Shown here: positions 1 to 5,014 of the stretch, piece after piece
Position numbering within the stretch: the first letter of the stretch is position 1
How the letters are laid out: each line of letters starts with the position of its first letter
Source: Lysobacterales bacterium
Lineage (GTDB): Bacteria; Pseudomonadota; Gammaproteobacteria; Xanthomonadales; SZUA-36
DNA: 5,014 nucleotides
Direction of reading: 5' to 3'
NCBI GenBank assembly: GCA_029287515.1
Contig: JARFQZ010000092.1
Location: 1-5,014, forward strand
Notes under the pieces: model-generated
Seen by the model: the letters and a program-made list of their open reading frames with translations, nothing else
Told to the model about the DNA's origin: nothing
The model's database searches: none
Program-made: the position numbers and the translations under genes

Positions 1-511
1 ACTCAACATCGACCACGCGGCTTTTAAGACCCAGCGACGCCAGTGCATCCTGCCGGCTTTCTACATTCTCGTTCTTGCTGGCAGAAAGCAGGATATCCAC
101 CATGTCCGCGTTCCTGGCAGAAGCTCCGAGAACCTCGAAATCCAGGCTGATCTCATCCAGCGGATAGGGAATATATTGATTGGCTTCGATCTGAACCTGG
201 CTTTCAATGTCTGCTTCGGCCAGGTTAGAAGGGAGACTGATCGTCTTCGTAAACACTGCTGAACCCGAAACAGCCACGGCGCAATACTTGGAATTCGAAC
301 CCGAATTCCTGACCGCAGACTGGATCGCACCCGAGATGGCTTCAATGTCCTGGACCGATTTTTCTACGATCACTCCAGGCGGTAACGACTCGATCGCAAA
401 GTGATCGATCCGATATGAATTGCCATGCCGGGAAAGTTGCAACAAGCGAATGCTTGAAGACCCGATATCCAAACCCATTAAGGGTGGTGATTTGGTGCCG
501 AATAGTTTCAA
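1..511 (-). CDS. pilM: Type IV pilus assembly protein PilM (N-terminal half, partial)
   Basis: PilM is a cytoplasmic actin-like ATPase-fold protein. It binds the N-terminal tail of PilN and so links the PilN/PilO/PilP alignment complex of type IV pili to the inner membrane. The frame is open from 511 down to the left edge (170 codons), about half of the usual 350 or so residues; the rest lies outside. Visible family features are the phosphate-1 loop region GLDIGSSSIRLLQLS (residues 13-27), LPPGVIVEKSVQD (43-55), the PilM-typical NQYIPYPLDE (111-120) and MVDILLSASK (137-146). I chose the TTG at 511: GAGGG (516-520) lies 4 nt upstream, and it adds the short MKLFG-type leader that PilM proteins carry before GLDIG. 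The only early ATG, at 478, would remove it. An in-frame stop lies further upstream. The gene is divergent from the PBP1a gene, as in Pseudomonas; pilNOPQ would be expected to follow beyond the left edge (inference). Identification is strong; the exact start is less certain. Confidence 0.93.
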   Translation of the reverse strand, partial: MKLFGTKSPPLMGLDIGSSSIRLLQLSRHGNSYRIDHFAIESLPPGVIVEKSVQDIEAISGAIQSAVRNSGSNSKYCAVAVSGSAVFTKTISLPSNLAEADIESQVQIEANQYIPYPLDEISLDFEVLGASARNADMVDILLSASKNENVESRQDALASLGLKSRVVDVE

Positions 512-515
512 ATTG

Positions 516-520
516 CCCTC
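516..520 (-). promoter_or_regulatory. Ribosome binding site supporting the TTG start of pilM
   Basis: On the minus strand GAGGG is followed by CAAT and then TTG at 511. Nothing comparable precedes the ATG at 478, so this site decides the start in favour of TTG. The spacing is short (4-5 nt) but within the workable range. Confidence 0.5.
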
Positions 521-580
521 AATCCTTTGTTCGACAATGGTTTATTGACACTTCCTGAACTAGTTTTTAACAGAAATTGA

Positions 581-589
581 ATCGTATCA
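581..589 (-). promoter_or_regulatory. Candidate extended -10 promoter element for pilM
   Basis: Read on the minus strand, this is TGATACGAT, an extended -10 (TGn plus TACGAT). It would start transcription near 574 and give a leader of about 60 nt before the TTG start. No good -35 hexamer lies at 16-18 nt: that position falls within the T-run of the A9T5 tract (601-615), which could act as an AT-rich upstream element instead. This is assigned by eye only. Confidence 0.3.
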
Positions 590-601
590 CAATGCCGATC
601 T

Positions 602-615
602 AAAAAAAAATTTTT
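602..615. other. A9T5 tract, likely curved DNA in the divergent promoter region
   Basis: Nine A followed directly by five T, with a further A6 run at 628-633. AnTn tracts of this kind are known to be intrinsically bent and are often found as upstream (UP-like) elements or binding sites for nucleoid proteins. It lies between the candidate pilM promoter and the PBP1a promoter, so it could affect both. Function is inferred; only the composition is seen. Confidence 0.4.
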
Positions 616-685
616 GAACGACGCTGGAAAAAACGGTTCTAAATGCCCTAGATCCCAGGTTTGGCACGTACGGAAGGCGTACTGA

Positions 686-707
686 AAAGCGTATAATGCA
701 ACGCTTT
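686..707. repeat. Inverted repeat enclosing the PBP1a -10 element (possible operator)
   Basis: AAAGCGT (686-692) and ACGCTTT (701-707) are a perfect 7-bp inverted repeat with an 8-nt spacer. The pair covers the TATAAT and the predicted transcription start. Symmetry with half-site centres about 15 bp apart would suit a dimeric repressor, but no regulator is identifiable, and a 7-bp match can occur by chance. Confidence 0.35.
692..697 (+). promoter_or_regulatory. -10 element (TATAAT) for the PBP1a gene
   Basis: A perfect consensus TATAAT, predicting a start near 704 and a leader of about 105 nt before the GTG at 809. At the proper 16-18 nt distance there is no recognisable -35 (668-675 reads GTACGGAA), and no TGn extends the -10. 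The promoter may therefore be weak or need an activator. The hexamer lies inside the inverted repeat at 686-707. Confidence 0.5.
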
Positions 708-726
708 GTGAGGAATGGCGGCTTCC

Positions 727-812
727 ATGCTTGCCCCTAATTATCGTATCTTATGATTGTTCGTTCAGAAGATTCGATTTCTGAAAAATATCACAGCAGG
801 ACGGTTGTGTGA
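727..812 (+). promoter_or_regulatory. Possible leader mini-ORF chain ending on the PBP1a start codon
   Basis: Two tiny reading frames fill the predicted 5' leader. The first (ATG 727 to TGA 756; an in-frame ATG also at 715) encodes MLAPNYRIL. Its stop overlaps the ATG at 753 as ATGA. The second (753 to TGA 812) encodes the 19-residue MIVRSEDSISEKYHSRTVV, and its stop overlaps the PBP1a GTG (809-811) as GTGA. Such stop-start overlaps are classic for translational coupling. Against it, the 753 start has no Shine-Dalgarno sequence, and GAGGA (710-714) lies 12 nt from the 727 start, which is long. Chance is a real alternative. Confidence 0.2.
798..801 (+). promoter_or_regulatory. Ribosome binding site for the GTG start of the PBP1a gene
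   Basis: AGGA 7 nt before GTG 809. It lies inside the second leader mini-ORF, so ribosomes translating that frame would pass over it. Confidence 0.65.
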
Positions 813-3301
813 AGAAGCTGATTCGCAGATTTGTCATATTTCTTTTGGTTTCTTCGATCCTGGGGATCTCGGCGGTCGCCGTCACTTACCTGGTGCTTGA
901 ACCAGACCTGCCCGATGTTGAAACCCTTCGCGATGTCCAGCTCCAGGTTCCGCTGCGCGTGTTCAGTGAAGACGGGAAGCTGATCGGTATTTTCGGCGAA
1001 AAAAGGAGAATCCCGGTTGAAGTCGAGAACATGCCGGACTGGCTGAAGCAGGCTTTTCTGGCTGGCGAGGATGCCCGTTTCTATGAACATCCAGGACTCG
1101 ATTACCAGGGCATCACCCGTGCAGTCTGGTCCCTGATCACAACCGGCGAGAAAACGATCGGCGGGAGCACCATCACGCAACAGCTGGCCAGGAACTTTTT
1201 CCTCACGGCCGAAAAAACCTGGACCCGCAAAATCAAGGAAGCATTCCTTGCAATCAAAATTGAACAGCAGCTTGGAAAAGACGAAATCCTCGAGCTCTAC
1301 CTGAACAAGATTTTTCTGGGGTATCGGGCCTACGGCGTGGGGGCGGCTGCCGAAGTTTACTACGGAAAATCAACGACCCAGCTGTCACTGGCACAGTGCG
1401 CGATGATCGCTGCCCTGCCCAAAGCCCCATCGAGAATCAACCCCATTACCTCACCGGAGAGAGCACTTGAAAGAAGGGATTACGTTCTCAACCGGATGCT
1501 GGAACTCGAGTACATTGAACAGGCCGAGTACGAATCTGCAATAAATGAACAGGACCGCGCCTACTATCACGGCGCAATTGCCGAGATTTCAGCACCTTAC
1601 GTGGCTGAAATGGCCCGGGTGAAGTCGCTTGAGCTGCTTGGTTCCAGGGCATATACCGGCGGGTATGTCGTTCAGACGACCATCAACAGCCGCCTCCAGA
1701 CGGCAGCAAACCTGGCCGTCTCGAACGGACTGGAGGAGTACGACCAGAGGCATGGCTTCAGGGGTGCCGAGGCCCACGTGGACCTGGCGGACAAAACCAG
1801 CACCAGCGACTGGAGTGAAATCCTGATGCCCCACCGCCCGGTTTCCGGCCTCGAACCCGGCCTGGTCATCGAAACAGAAGAAAAGCTGGCGCTTGTCTAT
1901 CTCCGCAACGGCCAGACGGTCGCCCTTTCACTTGAGGACATGTTATGGGCCGCACCGTTCATCGACCGTGACCGGAAAGGACGAAAACCGAAAACAGTTG
2001 AGGACATCATGGTGCAGGGCGACATTATCCGCGCCCGTCTGCACAATGACGGCCAATGGAAACTGGGGCAACTGCCCGAGGTCGAGTCTGCACTGATCTC
2101 GCTGGATCCATCCAATGGGGACATCAGGGCTTTGGTGGGCGGGTACGATTTTGCCCGCAGCAAGTACAACCGAATTACCCAGGGCAGGAGGCAACCGGGT
2201 TCAAGCTTCAAGCCATTTATTTACTCCGCGGCCCTGGAAAGGGGCTTTACGGTAGCCAGCCTGGTCAATGACGCACCGATTGTTTTTGAAGACTCTGAGC
2301 TCGAGAGAACCTGGAAACCCGAAAACTTCAGTCAAAAATTCTATGGGCCCACCCGTCTGCGGGAAGCCATGGTGAACTCCCGCAACCTCGTATCCATCCG
2401 GCTGTTACGTGAAATCGGCATCGAATATGCGCGGGATTACACCGAACGCTTCGGTTTCAACAGGAACGACATGCCGGCAAACCTGTCGATGGCACTGGGG
2501 AGCGCCTCGCTCAGCCCGCTTTCTATGGCGAGGGCCTACGCCGTTTTCGCCAATGGCGGCTACCTTGTCACACCCCAGTTCATCCGGCGGATCACCGATT
2601 CCGACGGCAACATTGTCTTTGAAACCTTACCCTCCGTGATCTGTGACGATTGTGAAGAAGAAGCGGCATCGGAACCGGAGCTACAGGTTGTGGAAAAAGC
2701 GGAGCCTGAATTCAGGCCGCTGGACATTTCTACCGGCGAGATGCAACCAGATGACACGGCCGGCTTTCGCAGAAAAGACACACCCCGCCTGAAAACGGAA
2801 GGTGCGCTGGCACAGCAGGTCATAACCCCCCAGAACGCATACCTGGTCCGTTCCATGATGATGGATGTCGTGAGGCGGGGGACTGGTGTCAGGGCAATGC
2901 AACTCGGGCGCAAGGATCTCGCGGGCAAGACCGGAACAACGAACGAACAGCGCGATGCATGGTTTTCCGGCTATAACAGTCACCTGGTGACTTCCGTGTG
3001 GGTTGGCTTCGACAACCATGAACCGCTCGGCAGAAGAGAACTGGGCGGGCGGGCCGCCTTGCCGGTCTGGATGGATTACATGGCGGTTGCACTCGAAGGG
3101 GTGGAGGATAAACCGCCCTTGATGCCGGAGGGCCTCGCCCAGGCAAAAATTGATCCGGAGACCGGCATGCTGGCAAGACTTGATAACCCGGATGCAATCA
3201 TGGAAATATTCCAGGCAGGAAGACTTCCTCCGATGCAGGAGATGGAACAGGGAGAAGAACAGGATGCCCCGCTCGAAGAAGACCCGTACGAGATCTACTG
3301 A
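809..3301 (+). CDS. ponA (mrcA): Penicillin-binding protein 1a (class A, bifunctional transglycosylase/transpeptidase)
   Basis: Makes peptidoglycan in the periplasm: it polymerises glycan strands from lipid II and cross-links the stem peptides. The protein is complete at 830 residues, usual for the family. A short basic tail and one membrane anchor (about 8-30) come first. The GT51 transglycosylase domain follows, with EDARFYEHPG (catalytic Glu87), GGSTITQQL (118-126), RKIKEA (second Glu at 144) and KDEILELYLN (157-166). An OB-like insertion lies at roughly 320-425. The transpeptidase domain has SSFK (nucleophile Ser465, Lys468), SRN (524-526) and KTGT (707-710). Between SRN and KTG is an acidic stretch with Cys612-x-x-Cys615, and the last 20 or so residues are also acidic. 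All catalytic motifs are intact. The start is GTG at 809: AGGA (798-801) is 7 nt upstream, and an in-frame stop at 782-784 leaves no better choice. It is divergent from pilM, and the next gene begins inside its last codons. Confidence 0.97.
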   Translation: MKKLIRRFVIFLLVSSILGISAVAVTYLVLEPDLPDVETLRDVQLQVPLRVFSEDGKLIGIFGEKRRIPVEVENMPDWLKQAFLAGEDARFYEHPGLDYQGITRAVWSLITTGEKTIGGSTITQQLARNFFLTAEKTWTRKIKEAFLAIKIEQQLGKDEILELYLNKIFLGYRAYGVGAAAEVYYGKSTTQLSLAQCAMIAALPKAPSRINPITSPERALERRDYVLNRMLELEYIEQAEYESAINEQDRAYYHGAIAEISAPYVAEMARVKSLELLGSRAYTGGYVVQTTINSRLQTAANLAVSNGLEEYDQRHGFRGAEAHVDLADKTSTSDWSEILMPHRPVSGLEPGLVIETEEKLALVYLRNGQTVALSLEDMLWAAPFIDRDRKGRKPKTVEDIMVQGDIIRARLHNDGQWKLGQLPEVESALISLDPSNGDIRALVGGYDFARSKYNRITQGRRQPGSSFKPFIYSAALERGFTVASLVNDAPIVFEDSELERTWKPENFSQKFYGPTRLREAMVNSRNLVSIRLLREIGIEYARDYTERFGFNRNDMPANLSMALGSASLSPLSMARAYAVFANGGYLVTPQFIRRITDSDGNIVFETLPSVICDDCEEEAASEPELQVVEKAEPEFRPLDISTGEMQPDDTAGFRRKDTPRLKTEGALAQQVITPQNAYLVRSMMMDVVRRGTGVRAMQLGRKDLAGKTGTTNEQRDAWFSGYNSHLVTSVWVGFDNHEPLGRRELGGRAALPVWMDYMAVALEGVEDKPPLMPEGLAQAKIDPETGMLARLDNPDAIMEIFQAGRLPPMQEMEQGEEQDAPLEEDPYEIY
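3251..3256 (+). promoter_or_regulatory. Ribosome binding site fixing the start of the downstream hypothetical gene
   Basis: GGAGAA, 7 nt before ATG 3264, within the 3' end of the PBP1a gene. It selects this ATG over the possible in-frame upstream starts. Confidence 0.6.
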
Positions 3302-3956
3302 GGCGACGCCTCCGCGTCATATCCGCCGGTTGAAGCAGATTCGGCTGGAGGTTGCGGCAGAGGCAGCCCGAATTATCTCGACCGAAGGACAGCACAATTA
3401 CCACGCTGCGAAAAAGAAAGCCGCCGAAAGGATCGGTGTCAGTGAGCGACTTGCCCTTCCCAGCAATATAGAAGTCAAGGAAGCATTACACCGCTACCAG
3501 GGTCTCTATGGCGGATCGGAGCATGTTGAAAACCTGGAATATCTTCGCCAGACAGCGATAGAAGTGATGCAGATGCTCGAACCCTTCAATCCCCGGCTGG
3601 TGGGTTCGGTGCTGGACGGTACCGCCAACAGGCATTCCAGGATCGCGTTGCACGTCTTTGCGGACTCAACCGAGTCGGTCATCGTATTTTTCCTGGAACA
3701 TTCCCAGCCTTTCAGCGAAGAGCAGAGGCAGATCCGCTGGCATGACGGTTCACACCGGACGGTTCCGCTGATCGTGTTTGAACTGAATGGCGCTTCGATA
3801 GAATTGACGATTTTCGAGCCGGTTCACCTGCGCCAGGCACCGCCGAGTCCGATCGACGGTAAACCCCAGCGAAGGGCGACACTGGCTGAGACTGAGTGCC
3901 TGTTGGCGGAGGCAATGCCCGCCACGGCCACGGGGCCGGGTTTCCAGTCTCCCTGA
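3264..3956 (+). CDS. Conserved hypothetical protein, degenerate MNT-like nucleotidyltransferase fold
   Basis: Function unknown; 230 residues, no signal peptide or membrane segment, so probably cytoplasmic. I recall similar proteins in other gammaproteobacteria, sometimes annotated, doubtfully, as UDP-N-acetylmuramate-alanine ligase. The N-terminus is very basic (K/R-rich, residues 3-27), then a helical part (28-105) with EAARIIS and AAKKKAAERIGV. Residues 111-134 read like the core of a minimal nucleotidyltransferase: GS (114-115), GTA (119-121), then S-R-I-A-L (125-129) where active enzymes have S-D-x-D-L. Both catalytic Asp are thus replaced (Arg126, Ala128), while a third acidic position (Glu180 in IELTIF) remains. 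The ending LRQAPPSPIDGKPQRRA (189-205) looks like a family motif. The start at ATG 3264 is supported by GGAGAA (3251-3256) 7 nt upstream; longer frames from 3150 lie within the PBP1a gene and lack such a site. It overlaps that gene by 38 nt in the +1 frame, suggesting coupled translation. Confidence 0.8.
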   Translation: MPRSKKTRTRSTEATPPRHIRRLKQIRLEVAAEAARIISTEGQHNYHAAKKKAAERIGVSERLALPSNIEVKEALHRYQGLYGGSEHVENLEYLRQTAIEVMQMLEPFNPRLVGSVLDGTANRHSRIALHVFADSTESVIVFFLEHSQPFSEEQRQIRWHDGSHRTVPLIVFELNGASIELTIFEPVHLRQAPPSPIDGKPQRRATLAETECLLAEAMPATATGPGFQSP

Positions 3957-3971
3957 AGACGGCTTCGCGAA

Positions 3972-5014
3972 TCAGCTACGGCGGTGCAGCGCCCGGTACC
4001 GCCGTTCCTTCTCGCCCGCGTAGACCTGCCTCGGCCGACCAATCTTGGTCGGCGTTTCGCATTGTTCGAGCCACTGGGACACCCAACCCACGGTGCGGGC
4101 GATGGCAAACATCACGGTGAACATGCTGACCGGAATACCCAGCGCCTTGTAGATGATTCCAGAATAGAAATCCACGTTTGGATACAGTTTCTTCTCGATG
4201 AAGTAATCGTCTTCCAACGCGATCCTTTCCAGTTCCATGGCCAGGTCCATCATCGGGTCGTCTTTACCCAGTTCATCGAGCACTTCGTAACAGGCTGCCC
4301 GGATAATTGCGGCACGGGGGTCATAGTTCTTGTAAACGCGGTGGCCAAAGCCCATCAACCTGAACGGGTCTGACTTATCCTTGGCGCGCTCGATGAATCT
4401 GGGCACCTCGGAGATATGACCGATCTCCGCCAGCATATCCAGTACAGCCTCGTTGGCGCCGCCGTGCGCCGGGCCCCATAACGCCGAGATACCGGCGGCG
4501 ACACAGGCATAGGGATTGGCCCCGGTGGAGCCTACCAGCCTGACCGTCGAGGTACTGGCGTTCTGCTCATGGTCAGCGTGCAGAATAAAGAGTACGTTGA
4601 GTGCACGTTCAGCAATAGGGTCAAGCTTGAAATCACAACAGGGCGTGGAGAACATCATGCGCAGGAAGTTGCCGCAATACTCATACTCGTTACGCGGGTA
4701 GACGAAAGGCTCGCCATGATTGCGCTTGTAAGCTGCTGCAGCGATGGTTGGGACCTTGGCGATCATGCGCTGGGCAGAAAATTCACGATGTTCCGGGTTA
4801 TTGATATCCAGAGAGTCATGGTAAAAGGCCGACAGTGAGCCCATAACACCGACCATCATTGCCATTGGGTGCGAATCGTAGCGGAATCCTTTGAAGAAGT
4901 TGGTCAGCGATTCATTGATCATTGCGTAGCGATGCATATCGGTGACAAACTTGTCATGTTGTTCACTGTTAGGCAGGTCGCCGTACATCAGCAAATAGGC
5001 AACTTCGGTATAGG
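3972..5014 (-). CDS. gltA: Citrate synthase (type II-like), 5' end outside window
   Basis: Condenses acetyl-CoA and oxaloacetate to citrate, the entry step of the TCA cycle, in the cytoplasm. The frame is open to the right edge (YTEVAYLLMYG...), so 346 residues are visible and about 80 N-terminal residues plus the start are missing. An internal TTG at 4994 is not the start. Catalytic residues are present: His in GPAHGGAN (codon 4464-4466; E. coli His264), His in GFGHRVYKNYDPRA (4341-4343; His305) and Asp in YPNVDFYSG (4170-4172; Asp362). ILHADHEQNASTSTVR and the C-terminal KIGRPRQVYAG also match the hexameric, NADH-regulated proteobacterial type. Compared with E. coli as I remember it, two presumed NADH-site residues differ: His110-Thr111 is Tyr-Ala here. 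Tyr145, Arg163, Lys167, Asn189 and Cys206 are retained. The gene is convergent with the hypothetical gene; the stop codons are 15 bp apart. Confidence 0.97.
   Translation of the reverse strand, partial: YTEVAYLLMYGDLPNSEQHDKFVTDMHRYAMINESLTNFFKGFRYDSHPMAMMVGVMGSLSAFYHDSLDINNPEHREFSAQRMIAKVPTIAAAAYKRNHGEPFVYPRNEYEYCGNFLRMMFSTPCCDFKLDPIAERALNVLFILHADHEQNASTSTVRLVGSTGANPYACVAAGISALWGPAHGGANEAVLDMLAEIGHISEVPRFIERAKDKSDPFRLMGFGHRVYKNYDPRAAIIRAACYEVLDELGKDDPMMDLAMELERIALEDDYFIEKKLYPNVDFYSGIIYKALGIPVSMFTVMFAIARTVGWVSQWLEQCETPTKIGRPRQVYAGEKERRYRALHRRS
3978..4005. repeat. GC-rich inverted repeat at the 3' end of gltA
   Basis: ACGGCGGT (3978-3985) and ACCGCCGT (3998-4005) form a perfect 8-bp stem with a 12-nt loop, covering the last codons of gltA. 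Neither side has a clear T-run (the plus strand continues TCCTTCTC), so it is not a textbook terminator. It could stabilise the 3' end of one or both convergent transcripts. Confidence 0.3.
4034..4053 (+). terminator. Near-perfect palindrome, possible terminator for the PBP1a-hypothetical transcript
   Basis: Arms GCCGACCAA (4034-4042) and TTGGTCGGC (4045-4053) are perfectly complementary, separated by only TC. On the plus strand the stem is followed by GTTTCGCATTGTT, a poor but T-containing tail. It lies about 80 nt past the stop of the hypothetical gene, within the gltA codons for TKIGRPR. It would serve as a terminator only for plus-strand transcription. The weak tail keeps confidence low. 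Confidence 0.3.

Noticed and set aside
545..550. TTGACA, a consensus -35 on the plus strand
   Set aside because: At 16-18 nt downstream there is only TTAACA/TAACAG-like sequence, not a credible -10, and it lies far (about 260 bp) from the PBP1a start.
668..682. Two GTAC tetramers (668-671, 679-682) upstream of the -10
   Set aside because: Each is a self-palindromic tetramer expected often by chance; no longer symmetry extends from them.
791..1180. 129-codon minus-strand open frame opposite the start of the PBP1a gene
   Set aside because: Lies opposite a well-supported gene with all its family motifs; its translation resembles no family I know and no binding site is evident.
1897..2211. 104-codon minus-strand frame, with others at 2560-2928, 2681-3019 and 2889-3197
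   Set aside because: All are opposite the transpeptidase part of the PBP1a gene; they overlap each other and have shadow-like composition (Arg/Ser/Pro-rich).
3150..3263. Longer version of the hypothetical protein starting at TTG 3150
   Set aside because: The extra 38 residues lie wholly within PBP1a codons and look like an out-of-frame reading; ATG 3264 has a good ribosome binding site.
3915..3945. GC-rich repeat CCACGG-CCACGG near the end of the hypothetical gene
   Set aside because: It is part of an Ala-Thr-Gly-Pro-rich C-terminal coding tail; a short repeat without a T-run, so not treated as a terminator or repeat element.
3824..4120. Frames across the convergent gene ends (3824-4108 minus, 3896-4120 plus)
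   Set aside because: They overlap the ends of two identified genes and have low-complexity, Arg/Gly/Pro-rich translations.
3984..4373. 129-codon plus-strand frame opposite gltA, and smaller ones at 4516-4701 and 4569-4838
   Set aside because: Antisense to strongly conserved citrate synthase codons; no family resemblance and no binding site.

Overview
The window looks like a chromosomal housekeeping region of a gammaproteobacterium. Three things point there: a pilM gene divergent from the gene for class A penicillin-binding protein 1a (an arrangement I know from Pseudomonas), a PBP1a of the proteobacterial type with an OB-like insertion, and a long-form citrate synthase very close to the E. 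coli and Pseudomonas enzymes. Species cannot be fixed from sequence reading alone. I see no transposase, integrase, CRISPR array, tRNA or rRNA.

Layout: (1) 1-511, minus strand: the N-terminal half of PilM, the actin-like inner-membrane assembly protein of type IV pili, running off the left edge. (2) 512-808: a 297-bp divergent regulatory region. It holds an A9T5 tract, a candidate extended -10 for pilM, a perfect TATAAT for the PBP1a gene inside a 7-bp inverted repeat, and two tiny chained leader ORFs that end on the PBP1a start codon. (3) 809-3301, plus strand: a complete 830-residue PBP1a (ponA/mrcA) starting at GTG. (4) 3264-3956, plus strand: a 230-residue protein of unknown function that overlaps the PBP1a gene by 38 nt. 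It resembles an MNT-type nucleotidyltransferase whose first two catalytic aspartates are missing. (5) 3972-5014, minus strand: citrate synthase (gltA), convergent with the previous gene and cut by the right edge before its N-terminus. Two inverted repeats lie in its 3' end.

How the genes relate: PBP1a polymerises and cross-links peptidoglycan, and PilM belongs to the pilus complex that spans the same envelope, so the divergent promoters join two envelope systems. The unknown protein is probably co-transcribed and translationally coupled with PBP1a. gltA (TCA cycle) is an independent unit, and only 15 bp separate the two convergent stop codons. I find no clearly new multi-gene system. The items most worth a second look are the degenerate nucleotidyltransferase-like protein, the leader of the PBP1a gene, and altered residues in the presumed NADH-binding site of citrate synthase.
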